The position numbers were made by a program, and so were the translations under genes. From Holophagaceae bacterium (GTDB lineage: Bacteria > Acidobacteriota > Holophagae > Holophagales > Holophagaceae): a DNA stretch of 36,558 nucleotides. The notes under the pieces are model-generated. The model saw only the letters and a list, made by a program, of their open reading frames with translations. It was not told where the DNA came from and did not search any database. Where the stretch lies: positions 4,595-41,152 of the forward strand of contig PMJK01000025.1 in the NCBI GenBank assembly GCA_003158505.1. Reading direction: 5' to 3'. Below are positions 16,270 through 24,633 of this stretch, in pieces (position 1 is the first letter of the stretch; each line of letters begins with the position of its first letter).

Positions 16270-16665
16270 GTGCCGCGACCTAAGCTGCTTAAGATCCGCC
16301 TTATCTACAGCGTGGAGGGAAGCCAGGTCCCCCTGGAACTGGACATCGAACCCGCCAAGGTCACCTCCCTCTTCTTCAACGAACATGCCGCCGTGGAGAT
16401 CCTCGGGGGCTTCTACGAGGGTGCCGCCCGCACCATCACCCGGGATCAAGCCATCGCCCGATTCGGCGCCCGTGCGGAGGCATGGTTTCCCGAAGGCAAG
16501 GATTCCCTTCCCCTCGACAAGGCCTTTTTGAAGTTGGCCTGGGGTGCCGACACCAGGAAGTCCACCAGTGATACCGCCGGCCAGGTGTACCCCCGGGCCA
16601 ATGTGCATGCCCTGCCCGTCGTGCTCATGAAGGATCCTGAGTGCATGCCGAGTGGCGGGCCATGA
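16270..16665 (+). CDS. Hypothetical protein, 131 residues
   Basis: The start is a GTG at 16270 with GGAGG exactly six bases upstream, giving MPRPKLLKIRLIYSVEG; this is better than the track's ATG at 16246. The protein has no signal peptide or membrane helix. It begins with a beta-like stretch (LLKIRLIYSVEG ... LELDIEPAKVTSLFFNEHAAVEIL) and has a middle part with DQAIARFGARAEAWFPEGKD. I do not recognise a family. It follows the MoxR ATPase gene by 59 bases and could be its partner or substrate. Its stop is three bases from the stop of the convergent kinase gene, with no terminator between. Confidence 0.75.
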   Translation: MPRPKLLKIRLIYSVEGSQVPLELDIEPAKVTSLFFNEHAAVEILGGFYEGAARTITRDQAIARFGARAEAWFPEGKDSLPLDKAFLKLAWGADTRKSTSDTAGQVYPRANVHALPVVLMKDPECMPSGGP

Positions 16666-16668
16666 AAG

Positions 16669-19600
16669 TCATCCCCCCGGTCCCACCGTCTTGAACATGC
16701 GGCGGATCTCAGGGTTATGTGGATCCAGCGCAAAGGCCCGCCGGATGCGGGCCTTTGCATCCCTGTTCTCGCCCCGCGCTTCCGCGAGCTGCGCTCCCCT
16801 CAGCCACAGGGTGGCGACCTGGGGGAAGCGCTTCACGCCAACCTGGAACTGGATTTCGCCCTCTTCCAGGGCCCGAGCCCCCCGGACCGTTCCAAACCCT
16901 GTGGCCCTTCCCTTCCAAAGGGCGACTTCCACCAGGTTGGAAGCCAGAATCGAATGGAAGGGCGCCAGTAGCCTGGCCTGACGATAAGACTGGTCAGCCT
17001 GTTCCAGATCGGCCTGAGCGCCCGCCTCGTGATGGACCGTCTCCCACTGCCCACGCATCAGCGCGGCGTTGGCGATGCCGTACTGGGAGCGGAAGCTCGG
17101 CCTCTGCATGAGCGCCATTTTGAAACTCTGCATGGATTGTTCGAGGGAGGGCCGCGGATCCAACCCATGCGTGCGCTCGTACTCCGCCCGCTCCCCCCAG
17201 AGGTAACCCAAAAATTCCCGCAGGGACTTGGCCTCAGGTTCGCGGTCCAGCCCCCGAAGGATCACTTGGAGGGCGGATTCAAAGACGTCCCAGGGGGGTT
17301 GCCCCCGCAGGGCGCCTTCCGACATGCGCCATATCGACACCCCTGCCAATTCCTGCGCCAGACCCAAGTGGCCCGGCTGCAATTCGAGGGCCTGTCGGCC
17401 ATGGGCCAAGGCCTGATCCAGCCATGGAATGGGATCCCCCAGCTCCGGAGATTTGGCCGCGAAACTCTCCGCCTGCATCGCGCCTTCGAGCGCTTCAAAC
17501 GGTGGATGGGCTGACCCCACCAAGGGGGCCAAAAGCGCCAGGGCCTGCCGCAAGGCGTCCGCTCCCGAGCGGCCAGCCACATGCTCATTGATGGCTTTGG
17601 CCGTGAGCAGGGAGGCCTCCAGCACCGGCGCTTGCCGACCATCGGGTTCGAGGGTCCGGAGTTTTGACACGACGTCTTCTACCGAGGCGCGCAAGATCTT
17701 GCCCTGAGTCGGACCTGTTTCGAACGAGCCATAGAGCATCACCCCGATCCGGCCCGCCAGCTCCAGGGCCTGCACGTCGCACGGCGCGGCGTTCTGCGCG
17801 GAGCGGGCGCTCTGATGGGCCTTCGCCAGCATCGCGGCACGCTCCGGTCCGCTCTTCAGCATGCCCCAGGACATCAGCACCTGGGCCTCCAGCAGCTCAG
17901 CCTCATAGAACCAGGGCGCTTCGACCTGGGCCTCCTTCGCCCGGGCGATGGCCTCCTCCCAGCGCCCGGAGGCCCATGCCGCCTGCCCTTCCAGGTATGC
18001 GAGCGGGATCAGCGAGGCGGTGGCCCCGGATTTCAGCAACGGCTCGATGCGGGATGCGGCGCGCTCCTGGAGCCGGCTGACGGCCTCCTTCCGCGCGTCC
18101 TCTTGATCGATCCGCCAGGCCTCATCCATGGCGTGCTGATGGAGTTCCAGCATGGCCCGGCCCAGGGCGGACCGCAGTTCCGGCGTATCAAACCCCAGTG
18201 CCCTCGCCCGCTCCAGATGCGCCTGCGCCAGCTCCGGCTGGCCCAGGGCCAGCCTCGCGCGGCCGATCGCGTACTGCCCCGGTGCCTCCGCGATCGAGCT
18301 CTCGGCTTGCACTTCTTCCGCCAGGCGGGCCACCCGCCCCTCCAAGTCCCGGAGTTCCGGTCCCAGGTCGTGGGGCGGGGAAAGTTTGAGGTACCGGGCC
18401 AGGGCCTCGATCCGCTCGGCCGCCTGGGCGAAGCGCTGGGCATGGGCGGCCTGGGCCTGGGCCCGCAGCCTTTCCCTCACGGCCAAACCGCCGAAGAGGG
18501 CGATGGAGAGGAGCACCGCGGTCGAGGCTGCCACGAGGGCCTTCCGCCTACGGGCCCAGTGGAACAGACGCTCCGTGGCTGTGGCCGGGCGGGCCTGGAT
18601 GGGCTCGCCATCGAGAATGCGCTGGAGGTCCTCTCCCAGGGCCCGGGCAGTCTCGTAGCGGCGCCGCGGGTCCTTCTGGAGGCAGGTGAGCACGACCGTT
18701 TCGAGATCCACCGGGATGGTGGGCACAAGGCGGCGCAGCGGGACCGGATCGTCCTTCACGATGCGCGACATGCACTCCAGGCCCTCGCCGGCGAAGGGAG
18801 GATCCCCTGTCAGAAGCGTGTGAAGCGTGGCTCCCAGCGAGTAGACATCTGAGCGCCGGTCCAGCAGGGCCGCGTTCCCGCGGACCTGCTCCGGAGACAT
18901 GTAGCTCACCGTCCCCATCACGCGACCCGTCTCGGTGAGCCCTCGGCCCTCGCCACCGCGGGCCAGCCCGAAATCGAGCACACAGGCGCGGGTGGACCCG
19001 TCCTCGGAGCGGTCGATCATCAGATTGGCCGGCTTCAGGTCCCGGTGGACCAGGCCCACCCGGTGGGCTGCGTGGACGCCTTCACAGACCTCGGCCATGC
19101 GACGGAGCAGGGCCTCCAGTGGCAGGTCCGGCGCAGCCTCCTGCAGGGTCTCCCCGCGGAGGAACTGCATGGCGATGTAGGGCTGGCCGCGCCACTCGCC
19201 GACCTCGTAGACCCGGCACACATTCGGGTGGTCCACCCGGGCCTGGAGCTGCGCCTCCTGGATGAACCGCTGGAGGAGGTCGGGGTGGTCGCGCCGGAGG
19301 AGCTTCAGGGCCACCACCCGGTGGAGGCGCGGATCCATGGCCTTGAAAATGCGCCCCATGCCCCCTTCGCCAAGCAGTTCGAGGGCTTCAAAACGGCCCC
19401 ACTGGTCAAGCGTCTGGGCCTGGAAGACACTCCCCTGCCGGAGCCCCTTCGCGGGGGAGGCACTGCCAGGGGAGGAATCCAGCCCGGCATCTGTCGGCGT
19501 TTCGGCACCCCCGGCAGGCAGGTCCGCCGTGATCTCCATGGACCAGTGGTTCGCCTCATCGGCCTCCATCTCGGCCAGGTCCAGGACCAGCCTCCGAAGG

Positions 19601-19722
19601 ACGGCTTCAGACATCTGCCCGGAGGCCACCAGGTCCCCAAGATCCGCATTGCGGGCGATTCCGGGTTCGAGCAGCCCCCGGGCCACAGCCAAGGCCAGCA
19701 CCCGCTCGTCAGCAGTCGCCAT
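16669..19722 (-). CDS. Membrane-anchored serine/threonine protein kinase with TPR-like C-terminal region
   Basis: The 1699-residue track ORF is an artefact of an open frame antisense to the permease gene. The true start is the ATG at 19722 (MATADERVLALAVARG), giving 1017 residues. The kinase domain spans about 110-370: glycine loop LLGEGGMGRIFKA, Lys140 in VALKLL, catalytic loop VHRDLKPANLM (Asp228), DFGLARG (Asp250) and SPEQVRG. A single membrane segment follows at about 395-415 (ALVAASTAVLLSIALFGGLAV). The remaining 600 residues are helical repeats with TPR-like spacing (LALGQPELAQAHLERARALG). An N-terminal acidic helical region precedes the kinase. This is the common Hanks-type kinase form in bacteria with large signalling sets. 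Its ligands and substrates are unknown. It is divergent from the leader ORF and ABC operon. Confidence 0.95.
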   Translation of the reverse strand: MATADERVLALAVARGLLEPGIARNADLGDLVASGQMSEAVLRRLVLDLAEMEADEANHWSMEITADLPAGGAETPTDAGLDSSPGSASPAKGLRQGSVFQAQTLDQWGRFEALELLGEGGMGRIFKAMDPRLHRVVALKLLRRDHPDLLQRFIQEAQLQARVDHPNVCRVYEVGEWRGQPYIAMQFLRGETLQEAAPDLPLEALLRRMAEVCEGVHAAHRVGLVHRDLKPANLMIDRSEDGSTRACVLDFGLARGGEGRGLTETGRVMGTVSYMSPEQVRGNAALLDRRSDVYSLGATLHTLLTGDPPFAGEGLECMSRIVKDDPVPLRRLVPTIPVDLETVVLTCLQKDPRRRYETARALGEDLQRILDGEPIQARPATATERLFHWARRRKALVAASTAVLLSIALFGGLAVRERLRAQAQAAHAQRFAQAAERIEALARYLKLSPPHDLGPELRDLEGRVARLAEEVQAESSIAEAPGQYAIGRARLALGQPELAQAHLERARALGFDTPELRSALGRAMLELHQHAMDEAWRIDQEDARKEAVSRLQERAASRIEPLLKSGATASLIPLAYLEGQAAWASGRWEEAIARAKEAQVEAPWFYEAELLEAQVLMSWGMLKSGPERAAMLAKAHQSARSAQNAAPCDVQALELAGRIGVMLYGSFETGPTQGKILRASVEDVVSKLRTLEPDGRQAPVLEASLLTAKAINEHVAGRSGADALRQALALLAPLVGSAHPPFEALEGAMQAESFAAKSPELGDPIPWLDQALAHGRQALELQPGHLGLAQELAGVSIWRMSEGALRGQPPWDVFESALQVILRGLDREPEAKSLREFLGYLWGERAEYERTHGLDPRPSLEQSMQSFKMALMQRPSFRSQYGIANAALMRGQWETVHHEAGAQADLEQADQSYRQARLLAPFHSILASNLVEVALWKGRATGFGTVRGARALEEGEIQFQVGVKRFPQVATLWLRGAQLAEARGENRDAKARIRRAFALDPHNPEIRRMFKTVGPGG

Positions 19723-19804
19723 GCCAGCCCATCTCCACGGAGGTGACTCCTGTGTGAATTCACCATGGTGACGCCATCGGACCCTCCGGTGAAGGTAACC
19801 TTGG

Positions 19805-19833
19805 TTGACCGGGGCCAGACCGTCGATCAGACT
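19805..19833 (+). promoter_or_regulatory. Candidate promoter of leader ORF A and the ABC transporter operon
   Basis: TTGACC (19805-19810) and CAGACT (19828-19833) are separated by 17 bases. The predicted start of transcription is about 25 bases before the leader ORF's ATG, as in the matching element at 24634-24662. Confidence 0.45.
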
Positions 19834-19856
19834 GATCTTGGCCCTGGCGCTGGAAA

Positions 19857-19897
19857 GGAGGTTCGATGAGACGACAAGCTGACCTCTCCGAACCTCC
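19857..19897 (+). promoter_or_regulatory. Leader A stem that can sequester the leader's Shine-Dalgarno
   Basis: GGAGGTTCG (19857-19865), which contains the ribosome-binding site of leader ORF A, is perfectly complementary over nine bases to CGAACCTCC (19889-19897), which lies inside the ORF at the Glu-Pro-Pro codons. The ATG would sit in the loop. The element near 24575-24616 keeps the same GGAGG/CCTCC pairing with different neighbouring bases. Confidence 0.55.
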
Positions 19898-19919
19898 GTC
19901 GAGTCGCGCCGCCCGCTGA
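19866..19919 (+). CDS. Leader ORF A: 17-residue peptide with EPPSS motif
   Basis: An ATG four bases after a perfect AAAGGAGG opens MRRQADLSEPPSSRAAR and stops at TGA (19917-19919). It is below the ORF track's size limit. Three things suggest it is real. It lies close behind a plausible promoter. It precedes the ABC transporter permease by 88 bases. A second tiny ORF upstream of the porin has the same EPPSS at exactly codons 9-13 and shares the 14-base string GAACCTCCGTCGAG in the same frame. A small hairpin (GCCGCC/GGCGGC) covers its stop codon. It may be a translated leader peptide or the visible part of a structured regulatory RNA. Confidence 0.6.
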   Translation: MRRQADLSEPPSSRAAR

Positions 19920-20007
19920 GGCGGCACGTCCCCGCTCCCCCGAATCCGCACCTTGAACAGGATGTAGGCCCGCTCCCGCGAGCCGCCTCCGCTCCTCCGG
20001 GCCGGCC

Positions 20008-21759
20008 ATGATGAACCGATTTCTCGACACCATGTGGGGGCAGGCCAACGCCCTGTTCTCGCCCCTCCGGCGGCGGCGTTGGGTGGACCTCCTGCTCGTC
20101 GCCGCGGCCTTCGGCATGCTCTACGGCCTGATCCTTCTGGGCCACCAGTGGACGGACATCCAGCGGCCCGTGCTGGAGATCGACCTGTCTCCCTGGGCCC
20201 TGCCCAAGTACACCTTTTTCTCCATGATGCGGGGCCTGGCGGCCTACCTGATCTCCTTCGTCTTCACCCTTGTCTACGCCTACTGGGCCGCCAAGGACGC
20301 CCGCTCGGAGCGGCTGCTCGTGCCGCTGCTGGACATCCTCCAGAGCATCCCGGTGATGACCTTCATCGTGCCGCTGATGCTCGCGCTGGTGGCGACCTTC
20401 CCCCATAGCAATGTGGGCATCGAACTGACGGCCATCATCGCCATCTTCACGGGCCAGGCCTGGAACATGACCTTCAGCCTCTACCACTCCCTGAAGAGCG
20501 TACCCGCCGAGTTGCAGGAGGCTGGCACGGTGTACCGGTTCAACTGGTGGCAGCGCTTCAAGTGGGTCGAACTCCCCTTCGCCACCACGGGCCTGGCCTG
20601 GAACAGCATGATGAGCATGGCCGGAGGCTGGTTCTTCCTCATGCTGGTGGAGGCCTTCAAGCTGGGTGACAAGGACTTCCGGGTGCCCGGCCTGGGCTCG
20701 TACATGAGCATGGCCGTAGAGCATGGCGATGTGCGCGCCCAGCTCTGGGCCGTGGCGGCGATGATCCTGATGATCGTACTGCTCGACCAGGTGCTGTGGC
20801 GGCCCATCGTGGTGTGGGCCCAGCGCTTTCGCATCGAGGACACGGTCCAGGTGGCTGATTCCCAGAGCTGGTTCCTGAACCTCATCCGCGGCTCCCGGCT
20901 CATCCGTAGGTGGGACCGCTGGCGGGTCAAGCGACGGCGGAACCGGCAGCATCGCCATCCGGTCCGAAAGCGGGTCCAGGCGGACGCCAGCATCGATCGG
21001 GCGGCCCATGCCGCACCCTGGCTGGCCATGGGGGCCCTCATCGTCCTGTCGGGGTTCCTCGTCTTGGGCGGCTTTGGTATCTTCCATCTGCTCCATCAGC
21101 TCCCGTCCGGCGCCTGGTGGACCCTCCTCAAGGCCGACGGGCTCACCCTCTCGCGGGTGATGGCATCCGTCCTCATCGGACTCTGCTGGACCCTGCCCGC
21201 AGGCCTCGCCATCGGCCTCTCTCAGCGGCTGTCCCGCATCTTCCAGCCCATTGTCCAGGTGGCGGCCTCCTTCCCCGCGCCCATGCTCTTCCCGGTGGTC
21301 GTGGCCATCCTGGCTTCCCTCAGGATCGGCCTGGGCTGGGGCAGTATCGCCCTCATGCTGCTGGGCACCCAGTGGTACATCCTCTTCAACGTGATCGCCG
21401 GGGCCAGCGCCATCCCCAGCGACCTGCGGGAAGTGGGAACCGCCTTCGGCTTCAGCCGCTGGCAACGCTTCCGCAATCTCTATCTGCCCGCCATCTTCCC
21501 CTACCTGGTGACCGGTTGCCTGACGGCCGCGGGGGGCGCCTGGAACGCCAGCATCGTGTCCGAGTACTACAACATCAGCGGACCCACGCTGCAGACTTTT
21601 GGCCTCGGGGCCATCGTTAGCCAGGCCGGCGAACAGCGGGATTTCCCCCTCCTGGCCGCCTCCACCCTGGTCCTGGCCGCGACGGTGGTGCTGTTCAACC
21701 GCCTGATCTGGAAGCCGCTCTACAAGATCGCCGAAACCAACTATTCCCTGTCGAAGTGA
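20008..21759 (+). CDS. ABC transporter permease, NitT/TauT type, two fused permease halves
   Basis: 583 residues, roughly twice the length of a single NitT/TauT permease. The first half carries an EAA-type loop (LKSVPAELQEAGTVYRFNWWQRFKWVELP) and the second carries another (ASAIPSDLREVGTAFGFSRWQRFRNLYLP), so two permease domains are joined by a basic linker near residues 300-335 (RRWDRWRVKRRRNRQ). About a dozen membrane helices are visible. Relatives import nitrate, sulfonates, cyanate or similar small anions; the substrate here is unknown. Start MMNRF at 20008 has no strong ribosome-binding site, with the second Met an alternative. Translation could be coupled to the leader only if reinitiation spans 88 bases. 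The ATPase gene follows seven bases after the stop. Confidence 0.92.
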   Translation: MMNRFLDTMWGQANALFSPLRRRRWVDLLLVAAAFGMLYGLILLGHQWTDIQRPVLEIDLSPWALPKYTFFSMMRGLAAYLISFVFTLVYAYWAAKDARSERLLVPLLDILQSIPVMTFIVPLMLALVATFPHSNVGIELTAIIAIFTGQAWNMTFSLYHSLKSVPAELQEAGTVYRFNWWQRFKWVELPFATTGLAWNSMMSMAGGWFFLMLVEAFKLGDKDFRVPGLGSYMSMAVEHGDVRAQLWAVAAMILMIVLLDQVLWRPIVVWAQRFRIEDTVQVADSQSWFLNLIRGSRLIRRWDRWRVKRRRNRQHRHPVRKRVQADASIDRAAHAAPWLAMGALIVLSGFLVLGGFGIFHLLHQLPSGAWWTLLKADGLTLSRVMASVLIGLCWTLPAGLAIGLSQRLSRIFQPIVQVAASFPAPMLFPVVVAILASLRIGLGWGSIALMLLGTQWYILFNVIAGASAIPSDLREVGTAFGFSRWQRFRNLYLPAIFPYLVTGCLTAAGGAWNASIVSEYYNISGPTLQTFGLGAIVSQAGEQRDFPLLAASTLVLAATVVLFNRLIWKPLYKIAETNYSLSK

Positions 21760-21766
21760 GGGACCC

Positions 21767-23068
21767 ATGATTCACGCCATCAACGCCAATCACGAAGTCA
21801 TCTGCGAACTGAAGGGCATCCAGAAATCCTTCGACCGGGAGACTGGCCACCCCCTGCGGGTGCTGGAGGACATCAATCTGGATGTCCGCGCCAATGAGGT
21901 GGTCTGCCTCATCGGGCCGTCCGGTTGCGGGAAGTCCACCATCCTGCGCATCTTCGCCGGCCTGATCCAGCCCACGAAGGGCCGGACCTTCTACCACGGC
22001 GAGGAGATGGAGGGACTCAATCCGGGCGTGGCCATCGTCTTCCAGAACTTCGCCCTCTACCCGTGGATGACGGTGGAGGCCAACGTGAAGACCGTGCTCC
22101 AGGCCCAGGGCCTGGACGACGAGACCATCAAGGCCAAGGCCCATCGGGCCATCAGCCTGGTGGGCCTGGAGGGCTTCGAAGAGGCCTATCCCCGGGAGCT
22201 CTCCGGCGGCATGAAGCAGCGCGTGGGCATGGCTCGCGCCCTCAGTGTCGATCCAGAGATCCTGTTCATGGACGAGCCCTTCAGTCACGTGGACGCCCTC
22301 ACGGCAGAGGGCCTCCGGGCTGAGATCCTGGACATCTGGGATGATGCCGAGCGCAACCCGTCCTCCATCCTTATGGTGAGCCACGACATCAAGGAAGTGG
22401 CCTACATGGCCGACCGCATCGTGGTGCTGTCGGCCAACCCCGGCCGCCTGCGCACCATCGTGGAAAACCCCCTACCCCGGCCCCGGGACATGCGCAGCCC
22501 CGAGTTCCTCCGCCTGGTGGACCAGCTCCACGACATCATCACCAGCACGGAACTCCCGGACGTGGAAATCACCGCCCCAACACCCAGCTTGCAGCCCGAC
22601 ATCGTGGAACCGCTTCCTCCAGCTCCCTCCTCGGACATCCTCGGCCTGCTGGAGTACCTGGAGACCCAAGGCGGCGCGGGGGACCTCTTCCAGGTGGCCG
22701 CCGCCACCCACGTGACATTCGAGAAGATTCTCGCCTCCGTGAAGGGCGCGGAGATGCTCGACTTCGTGGATACCCCCAAGCGCCAGGTCGTCCTCACGCC
22801 CCTGGGCCAGCGCTTCGTGCGGGCCAACATGGATGACCGCAAGGACATCTGGAAGGCCCAGCTCCTGGAGCTGCGCCTGTTCCGCCTGGTCCAGGAACTC
22901 ATCGACCTGCACGAGGGCGAGCTGAAAGCAGACGAGTTGCTCGCCGAGCTGCAGCAGCGCCTGCCCATGGAGAACTCCGAGCAGACCTTCGACACCCTGG
23001 TCACGTGGGGCCGCTTCGGTGAACTCTTCGCTTACCGCGAAGAGCGCGGCGTTCTCACGCCGGAGTAG
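21767..23068 (+). CDS. ABC transporter ATP-binding protein with C-terminal AAA-associated domain
   Basis: 433 residues. The ATPase part has Walker A GPSGCGKST (50-58), Q-loop VFQNFALYPWMT, signature LSGGMKQRVGMARAL, Walker B ILFMDEPFSHVD and H-loop SHDIKEVAYMADR, all typical of the NrtD/SsuB/TauB group. From about residue 285 a second domain begins (ILGLLEYLETQGGAGDLFQVAAATHVTFEKIL), matching the AAA-associated C-terminal domain found on some of these ATPases; it is probably a regulatory winged-helix-like or substrate-sensing domain. GAGGGA lies before the ATG. It forms an operon with the fused permease, but no substrate-binding protein gene is present. The gene is convergent with the porin, with 13 bases between their stops. 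Confidence 0.93.
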   Translation: MIHAINANHEVICELKGIQKSFDRETGHPLRVLEDINLDVRANEVVCLIGPSGCGKSTILRIFAGLIQPTKGRTFYHGEEMEGLNPGVAIVFQNFALYPWMTVEANVKTVLQAQGLDDETIKAKAHRAISLVGLEGFEEAYPRELSGGMKQRVGMARALSVDPEILFMDEPFSHVDALTAEGLRAEILDIWDDAERNPSSILMVSHDIKEVAYMADRIVVLSANPGRLRTIVENPLPRPRDMRSPEFLRLVDQLHDIITSTELPDVEITAPTPSLQPDIVEPLPPAPSSDILGLLEYLETQGGAGDLFQVAAATHVTFEKILASVKGAEMLDFVDTPKRQVVLTPLGQRFVRANMDDRKDIWKAQLLELRLFRLVQELIDLHEGELKADELLAELQQRLPMENSEQTFDTLVTWGRFGELFAYREERGVLTPE

Positions 23069-23081
23069 CTCTCTGCGTGTA

Positions 23082-24410
23082 TCAGAACTGGGCGTGGAGC
23101 CTCAGGGCAAAGATGTCCACGGGCCCGCGGTCGCGGTTGTAGCCGGGATTCCAGATCCGCTGGGCATCCAGGGTGGCGGTGAAGAAGCGCCCCAGCGACA
23201 CGGCGTAGTAGGTCTCGATGAGCCGTTCCTGGTCATAGTTCAGGCGTCCGTCCCCGAGCATGAAGCCCAGCCCGCCCGCGGCCAGGTAGGCCCGGTGATC
23301 CGGGGATAGGCCATTCGCAACGAGAGCAACCCCGAGGCGATCCTGGCCCCGGTTCCATCCGGCTCCTGCCAGGGAAAGACCGAAGGCCAGGGAGCGATCC
23401 ACTTCTGTGAAGACCCAGGTCTCCGTGCGGCCGTCATTCCAACCCGCCCTGAGGAAGCCTCCCAGGTCCCCGGTCAGGGCCTGGTCGGCACTGAGGCCCC
23501 AGCCGTACTTGATGCGGCCCGGCTGGCGGGTGACGATCACATCCGGCGCGAGGGGCGACAGCTGGAGGCTCTCCTGGTAGCTGCCCATGTCGGCATGGTT
23601 GGCGTAGCCGAGGATCCGGACATGGCCCGCCTGGCCGCCAATCTCGTGATCATGTTCCACCTCGATCACATCCCCGTGGGCGCGATCCACCTGGTGATCG
23701 AAGGACAGGCCATTCGCCTGGGTGGGCACCATGAAACTGCCTGCGCGAAGGGCCCAGGCATCCCAGTACAGCTCGAAGGCCACGCCCCAGCTGTAGCCCC
23801 GGGTGTCCGCCGGGTAGTCCCAGGCCGCGGTGTCCATGAGGGTCCAGTTCAGGAACTGGGTACGGGGGTCGTGGGCGTAGGCGTTGGCATCGAAGATGTC
23901 GCCCAGGGCAATCCTTCCCACGGTCATCACGACCCGGTGGCGGTCACGGGATCCGGACAACTGGTTCTGGTCCGGGGCAACGGGCTCACTACCGCCACCG
24001 AAATCCCAGGTCTGCCGCAGGAATAGGCGGGCGAGCGAGACCTTCAGCTCGGGGCTGGCCACCCGGTAGATCTCGCCGTTCGGCGCAGCGGCGAGACCCA
24101 GGACATGGCTGACGCCCTGCCCTCCGGCGAGCTCCGGATTCACGTAGAACTCGGCGCCCTCCCAGAGGCGGCACCCGAGGAACAGGGTGGAGGTGAGGGA
24201 ATTTCGGATCTCCTTGCGGGATTCGAAACTGTTCACCCCTTCGTAAGGGGAGGTGAATGCCCCATGGCCCTGGGTGACTGTGGTCGCCTGACCGTGCAAG
24301 CTCCAGGTCTCGGGAGCAGGATCGCTGACCTGACCTCGGAGCAAACTGGAGATGGCCAGGGTGGCAACGGAGGCCATCAAATTACGGAACAGGGTCCGAT
24401 GGGTGCGCAT
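23082..24410 (-). CDS. OprB-like outer-membrane porin
   Basis: The start at 24410 (MRTHRTLFRNLMASVATLAISSLLRG) opens a signal peptide; the track's start at 24518 is upstream of it. The 442-residue product is an outer-membrane beta-barrel: alternating strands, late motifs such as RAGWNDGRTETWVFTEVDRSLAFGL, HRAYLAAGGLGFMLGDGRLNY and YNRDRGPVDIF, and a terminal Phe (LRLHAQF) as needed for barrel assembly. These are features of the OprB carbohydrate-porin group, though the substrate can differ. A His/Asp-rich segment (VEHDHEIGGQAGH) is notable. There is no strong ribosome-binding site. It is convergent with the ABC transporter, and its upstream region carries leader ORF B, a sibling of the leader before the transporter, so the porin may be the outer-membrane entry for the same substrate. 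Confidence 0.88.
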   Translation of the reverse strand: MRTHRTLFRNLMASVATLAISSLLRGQVSDPAPETWSLHGQATTVTQGHGAFTSPYEGVNSFESRKEIRNSLTSTLFLGCRLWEGAEFYVNPELAGGQGVSHVLGLAAAPNGEIYRVASPELKVSLARLFLRQTWDFGGGSEPVAPDQNQLSGSRDRHRVVMTVGRIALGDIFDANAYAHDPRTQFLNWTLMDTAAWDYPADTRGYSWGVAFELYWDAWALRAGSFMVPTQANGLSFDHQVDRAHGDVIEVEHDHEIGGQAGHVRILGYANHADMGSYQESLQLSPLAPDVIVTRQPGRIKYGWGLSADQALTGDLGGFLRAGWNDGRTETWVFTEVDRSLAFGLSLAGAGWNRGQDRLGVALVANGLSPDHRAYLAAGGLGFMLGDGRLNYDQERLIETYYAVSLGRFFTATLDAQRIWNPGYNRDRGPVDIFALRLHAQF

Positions 24411-24549
24411 GGGAATACCGTGACAGGAGGAAGGGGCCAGAAGGTGACGGGGCTGTAACTGCCCCAGGGCTGCAAGCGCGGGATGACGGACCTCGCCCAC
24501 TCGGACCCTGCTCTTCACCAGTCAAACCCTCAGGATCAGCCGGGAAGCC

Positions 24550-24606
24550 CTAGTCCAGGTGGACGCAGCTCGACGGAGGTTCAGCGATCATGGACATCAT
24601 CTTCAT
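24550..24606 (-). CDS. Leader ORF B: 18-residue peptide with EPPSS motif
   Basis: On the minus strand AAAGGAGG is followed after five bases by an ATG that opens MKMMSMIAEPPSSCVHLD and stops at TAG. It is too short for the track. It sits behind a good promoter and 139 bases upstream of the porin start. EPPSS is at codons 9-13 as in leader ORF A, and both share GAACCTCCGTCGAG in the same reading frame, while the other codons differ. A small hairpin (GTCC-ACCT-GGAC) precedes the stop. The single Cys after EPPSS might hint at sensing of sulfur supply, but leader A lacks it, so this is weak. Confidence 0.6.
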   Translation of the reverse strand: MKMMSMIAEPPSSCVHLD

Positions 24607-24616
24607 CGCAGCCTCC
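24575..24616 (-). promoter_or_regulatory. Leader B stem that can sequester the leader's Shine-Dalgarno
   Basis: GGAGG of the ribosome-binding site (24612-24616) can pair with CCTCC in the Pro-Pro codons (24575-24579). Nearer the loop, GCGAT at the start codon can pair with ATCGC at codons 6-8. Leader A holds the same GGAGG/CCTCC pairing but fills the next positions with other complementary bases, which suggests that the pairing itself is kept. Confidence 0.5.
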
Positions 24617-24633
24617 TTTCCGGCAATCCAGTG

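Noticed and set aside
16669-21768. Single 1699-residue minus-strand protein
   Set aside because: Only 16669-19722 is the kinase gene. The upstream part is an open frame antisense to the permease gene and reads as low-quality Gly/His/Gln-rich sequence.
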